Source: CAZVLE01 sp964627855
Lineage (GTDB): Bacteria > Bacillota > Dethiobacteria > DTU022
Reading direction: 5' to 3'
Assembly: GCA_964627855.1 (NCBI GenBank)
Contig: CAZVLE010000076.1
Coordinates: forward strand, 1 to 7,748
DNA: 7,748 bases
Below the pieces are notes generated by a model. The model did no database searches and had not been told where the DNA came from. It worked only from the letters and a program-made list of their open reading frames with translations. Of this stretch, positions 5,721-7,748 are shown one piece after another (positions within the stretch are counted from its first letter, which is position 1; each line of letters starts with the position of its first letter). The position numbers and the translations under genes are program-made.

Positions 5721-6935
5721 CACAGCGGCTTCTATCTTCATGAGAGCGTTCATCCAGGCAGCCATGCGATAAGACACACTGTGTTCCCCGGCTGTTTCGA
5801 TCACCTGCCGGTACGCTTTGAGGATCCATTCCTGCAGTTGGCTTCTGACCCGTTCAAGATCCCAGTATTCGTCAGTCAGCCCCTGAATACGCTCAAAATG
5901 GCAAACTGTCGCCCCGCCAACGTTAGCCAGCACATCGGGAATTACAGGAACCCCTTTACCCTGAAGGTATTCTTCTGCTTCGGGTGTTACAGGGCCATTG
6001 GCGGCCTCAATAATCATTTTTGCCTTGATACGCGGAGCATTTTCACTGACAATGACACTCTGGGTGGCGGCAGGGACCAGGATATCAACTTCTAATTCCA
6101 GCAGTTCCTCGTTTGAAACAGGTTTTGCCCCGGGGAAATCGACCACCGAACCTGTTTCATACACGTGATCCTGCACTTTCAAACAATCAATGCCATTTGC
6201 TGAGTGTATCCCTCCATAAATATCGCTAATTGCAATTACTTTATAGCCACCTTCAGCTAACAGGCCGGCTAAAACCGAGCCGACTTTGCCAAAACCCTGC
6301 ACAGCAACAGTACAGTCCCCGGCAAAATTAAAATCTTTGACCACCTGCTCAAAAACATAATAGACTCCCCGGCCGGTTGCTTCCCCGCTGCCCACAGTAC
6401 CGCTTACCTCAAAGGGCTTGTCATTAACTGCAGCCGGGCTGTGGAATCCGACAATCGACTCATACTCGTCGAGCATCCAGGCCTGCGTCTGCTCACTGGT
6501 TCCTATATCAGCACCGGGAACATCAACCCAGGCCCCTTTTAAAGGGAGATGGCGCATGAAACTGCGCGATAATCGTTCCAGTTCCCACCGGCTTAGTTCT
6601 TCGGGATTGACAACCACCCCGCCTTTACCACCACCGGCCGGGATACCGCCTACCCCGTGCTTTATTGTCATCCACAAAGCCAGAGCCTTCAGTTCATCAA
6701 GCGTTAGATTAGCGGTAAACCTGGTACCATCCTTAAAATTGCCAAGAGCATCACACCAGTGAACACGGTAGGCCGTGAAGATGCGTACTTCACCATTATC
6801 CATGCGCATGGGAAAGGTAAATTCCATCGTTCTTTTGGGTACGCTCAACAATTCTATTACCTTTTGGTCTAGTCCAGCCAGTTTCGCTGCCTCTTGTAAA
6901 GAGTAGAGGGCCGTATCCAGTGGATTTGCACCCAT
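5700..6935 (-). CDS. Glu/Leu/Phe/Val dehydrogenase family protein
   Basis: This 411-residue cytoplasmic NAD(P)-dependent amino-acid dehydrogenase belongs to the family that interconverts glutamate (or a branched/aromatic amino acid) with its 2-oxo acid and ammonia. The N-terminal domain carries the family signature around PAGGGKGGVVVNP (99-111) with Lys104 as the conserved active-site lysine, Lys92 in WMTIKHGV, and Asp143 in DVPGADIGT. The C-terminal Rossmann fold shows GFGKVG (214-219) and Asp238 after the second strand, suggesting NAD preference. EAANGPVTPEA (310-320) and PDVLANVGGATVCHFE (333-348) are typical. Odd points are KDGTR at 68-72 where most members have K-G-G-x-R, and GSGEATGRG (182-190) where an Arg is usual. 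The ATG at 6935 has AAGGG about 13 nt upstream (6953-6949). Substrate is therefore less certain than the family. Confidence 0.9.
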   Translation of the reverse strand: MGANPLDTALYSLQEAAKLAGLDQKVIELLSVPKRTMEFTFPMRMDNGEVRIFTAYRVHWCDALGNFKDGTRFTANLTLDELKALALWMTIKHGVGGIPAGGGKGGVVVNPEELSRWELERLSRSFMRHLPLKGAWVDVPGADIGTSEQTQAWMLDEYESIVGFHSPAAVNDKPFEVSGTVGSGEATGRGVYYVFEQVVKDFNFAGDCTVAVQGFGKVGSVLAGLLAEGGYKVIAISDIYGGIHSANGIDCLKVQDHVYETGSVVDFPGAKPVSNEELLELEVDILVPAATQSVIVSENAPRIKAKMIIEAANGPVTPEAEEYLQGKGVPVIPDVLANVGGATVCHFERIQGLTDEYWDLERVRSQLQEWILKAYRQVIETAGEHSVSYRMAAWMNALMKIEAAVKKRGWV

Positions 6936-6965
6936 AAAAAACCAGTCCCTTCATTAATTAATCAT

Positions 6966-7006
6966 CATTTTCAAAAAAGCCCCGGTTTTAACCCACTTTG
7001 AAAATG
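6966..7006. repeat. 10-bp perfect inverted repeat ahead of the dehydrogenase gene
   Basis: CATTTTCAAA (6966-6975) and TTTGAAAATG (6997-7006) are exact inverted copies separated by 21 bp, with arm centres 31 bp apart (about three helical turns). They lie 31-71 bp upstream of the dehydrogenase ATG on the minus strand. They could be operator half-sites or the arms of a leader hairpin; there is no U run to make a terminator. Confidence 0.6.
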
Positions 7007-7025
7007 CATTGAGTAGGCCTCATAT

Positions 7026-7072
7026 CAACCATCTTCCGGCACCCGGGATTATTGAGTGCCGGAAGATGGTTG
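7026..7072. repeat. 17-bp perfect inverted repeat (large hairpin)
   Basis: CAACCATCTTCCGGCAC (7026-7042) is matched exactly by its reverse complement (7056-7072) across a 13-nt loop. The stem is perfect and fairly GC-rich, far beyond chance for a gap of this size. No T run follows on either strand, so it is not a standard intrinsic terminator. It lies between the TIM-barrel gene and the dehydrogenase gene, both on the minus strand, and may mark the end of the first transcript, stabilise an mRNA end, or be a short palindromic repeat element. Confidence 0.75.
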
Positions 7073-7154
7073 TCTGAAGCCGTTCAACTGCCTATCTTTC
7101 TAACTGATGTACTCATGAGACTCTGCCCTCATGGAAGCTCTTGATTCAATCCTC

Positions 7155-7748
7155 TTAAGGCCTTGGGATAGAGAGATCGTCTCCACCTTTTTTCAAAACC
7201 AGGCCTAAACCTGAACGCTCCACCCACTCGATGCAGATCTGGGCTATTTTGACCCGGTGTGCGGCAAGGTGATTCAGCAGGGAATCGTCTACCCAGGAGT
7301 TATACATTTCAGCTTCGGAGCGGCCGGGCTCGATTTTGAAGTAAACCGGAGCGCTGACCCGGGCAATATCGGGGCACTCATGAAAACGCTGGAAGCCGCC
7401 CATCGATTCAACCAGGCTAACATATACATCCAGCGGTAATTTAACCGTACTCCTTATAGACGCCAGCATCGGAAGGGTAAGATCGCCAAGGGGGTTAAAA
7501 CTGTCCGCACCCATTTCCTCCAGCAGTTTTCCGCCATGGGGGCTGCCATGCCCGGCAAAAACCGATACTTTAAACCTGACATCATCAGGAATAACCCCGT
7601 CAGCCCTCATTTTCGTCACCAGGTAGAGTAATCCTTCATCGGGTATCAGAAAACCGCGAATGCCCGCTTCCAGGCAGCGATCAAATTCTTTCAGCCATTC
7701 ATAAACTTTGTCGCTTCCTCTCAGACGCATACCCGAGACGTACCCCTC
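7155..7748 (-). CDS. TIM-barrel protein, probably U32 peptidase-like, 3' part
   Basis: The last 197 residues of a gene whose 5' end lies beyond the right edge: the frame is open through 7748, six codons upstream of the first visible ATG (7730), so that ATG is probably internal. Alternating strands and helices suggest a TIM barrel: FKVSVFAGHGSP, then GADSFNPLGDLTLPML, LPLDVYVSL, GGFQRFHECPDIARVSAPVY and a final EIxxEW-like helix region. The run 'GADsfNPlgDLtLpmLasIR' followed by 'PLDvYV' and 'GGF.R..E.p.I.rv.aPVY' recalls proteins usually labelled U32 family peptidase, from memory only. No catalytic residue can be assigned. The stop is TAA at 7157-7155. It precedes the dehydrogenase on the same strand, but the 17-bp hairpin lies between them, so a shared transcript is uncertain. 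Confidence 0.6.
   Translation of the reverse strand, partial: EGYVSGMRLRGSDKVYEWLKEFDRCLEAGIRGFLIPDEGLLYLVTKMRADGVIPDDVRFKVSVFAGHGSPHGGKLLEEMGADSFNPLGDLTLPMLASIRSTVKLPLDVYVSLVESMGGFQRFHECPDIARVSAPVYFKIEPGRSEAEMYNSWVDDSLLNHLAAHRVKIAQICIEWVERSGLGLVLKKGGDDLSIPRP

Larger units (their letters stand above)
6936..7154. other. Gap between TIM-barrel gene and dehydrogenase gene
   Basis: This 219-bp gap contains the two perfect inverted repeats listed separately and a smaller one, CATGAG (7114-7119) with CTCATG (7128-7133). I found no convincing sigma-A promoter for the dehydrogenase on the minus strand and no open frame worth calling. Confidence 0.5.

Noticed and set aside
5613..6095. Plus-strand open frame of 160 codons
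   Set aside because: It is antisense to the well-supported dehydrogenase gene for most of its length, has no domain features and no ribosome binding site.
1..7748. Mobile elements, CRISPR arrays, tRNA or rRNA genes, defence systems
   Set aside because: No transposase or integrase motifs, no regularly spaced repeats, no cloverleaf or rRNA-like sequence, and no defence-type domains were seen on either strand.

Overview
The window looks like chromosomal DNA of an anaerobic Gram-positive bacterium, most likely a Clostridia-type Firmicute. The evidence is strong purine-rich ribosome binding sites, frequent TTG and GTG starts, sigma-A-like promoters with extended -10 boxes, a TPP riboswitch that ends in an intrinsic terminator, and a lipoprotein-type binding protein. 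The genus cannot be fixed from the sequence. I see no mobile element, tRNA, rRNA, CRISPR array or phage gene.

Left part, minus strand (1-1934): the 5' end of a DUF362-family gene runs off the left edge. Just upstream of it lies a complete SLC13/DASS-family anion symporter gene. A good promoter sits right after the transporter stop, so the DUF362 gene probably has its own start site as well as possible read-through.

Centre, plus strand (2053-4815): divergent from the transporter is a sigma-A promoter, a TPP riboswitch aptamer, a competing-hairpin/terminator module, and a compact three-gene ABC importer operon (permease, NMT1/THI5-like lipoprotein, ATPase). It matches ThiXYZ, which imports a pyrimidine precursor of thiamine. 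When TPP is plentiful the riboswitch should stop transcription before the importer genes.

Right part, minus strand (4868-7748): a CDP-alcohol phosphatidyltransferase gene meets the thi operon tail to tail. Upstream of it are a structured intergenic region (5441-5699), a Glu/Leu/Phe/Val dehydrogenase gene with some unusual active-site residues, an intergenic region with two long perfect inverted repeats, and the 3' part of a TIM-barrel protein (probably U32 peptidase-like) that runs off the right edge.

Most of the window is ordinary metabolism. The parts worth a second look are the non-coding ones: the thi leader, the divergent promoter palindrome, the hairpin cluster at 5515-5711, and the 17-bp and 10-bp inverted repeats ahead of the dehydrogenase. 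I found no convincing undescribed multi-gene system.
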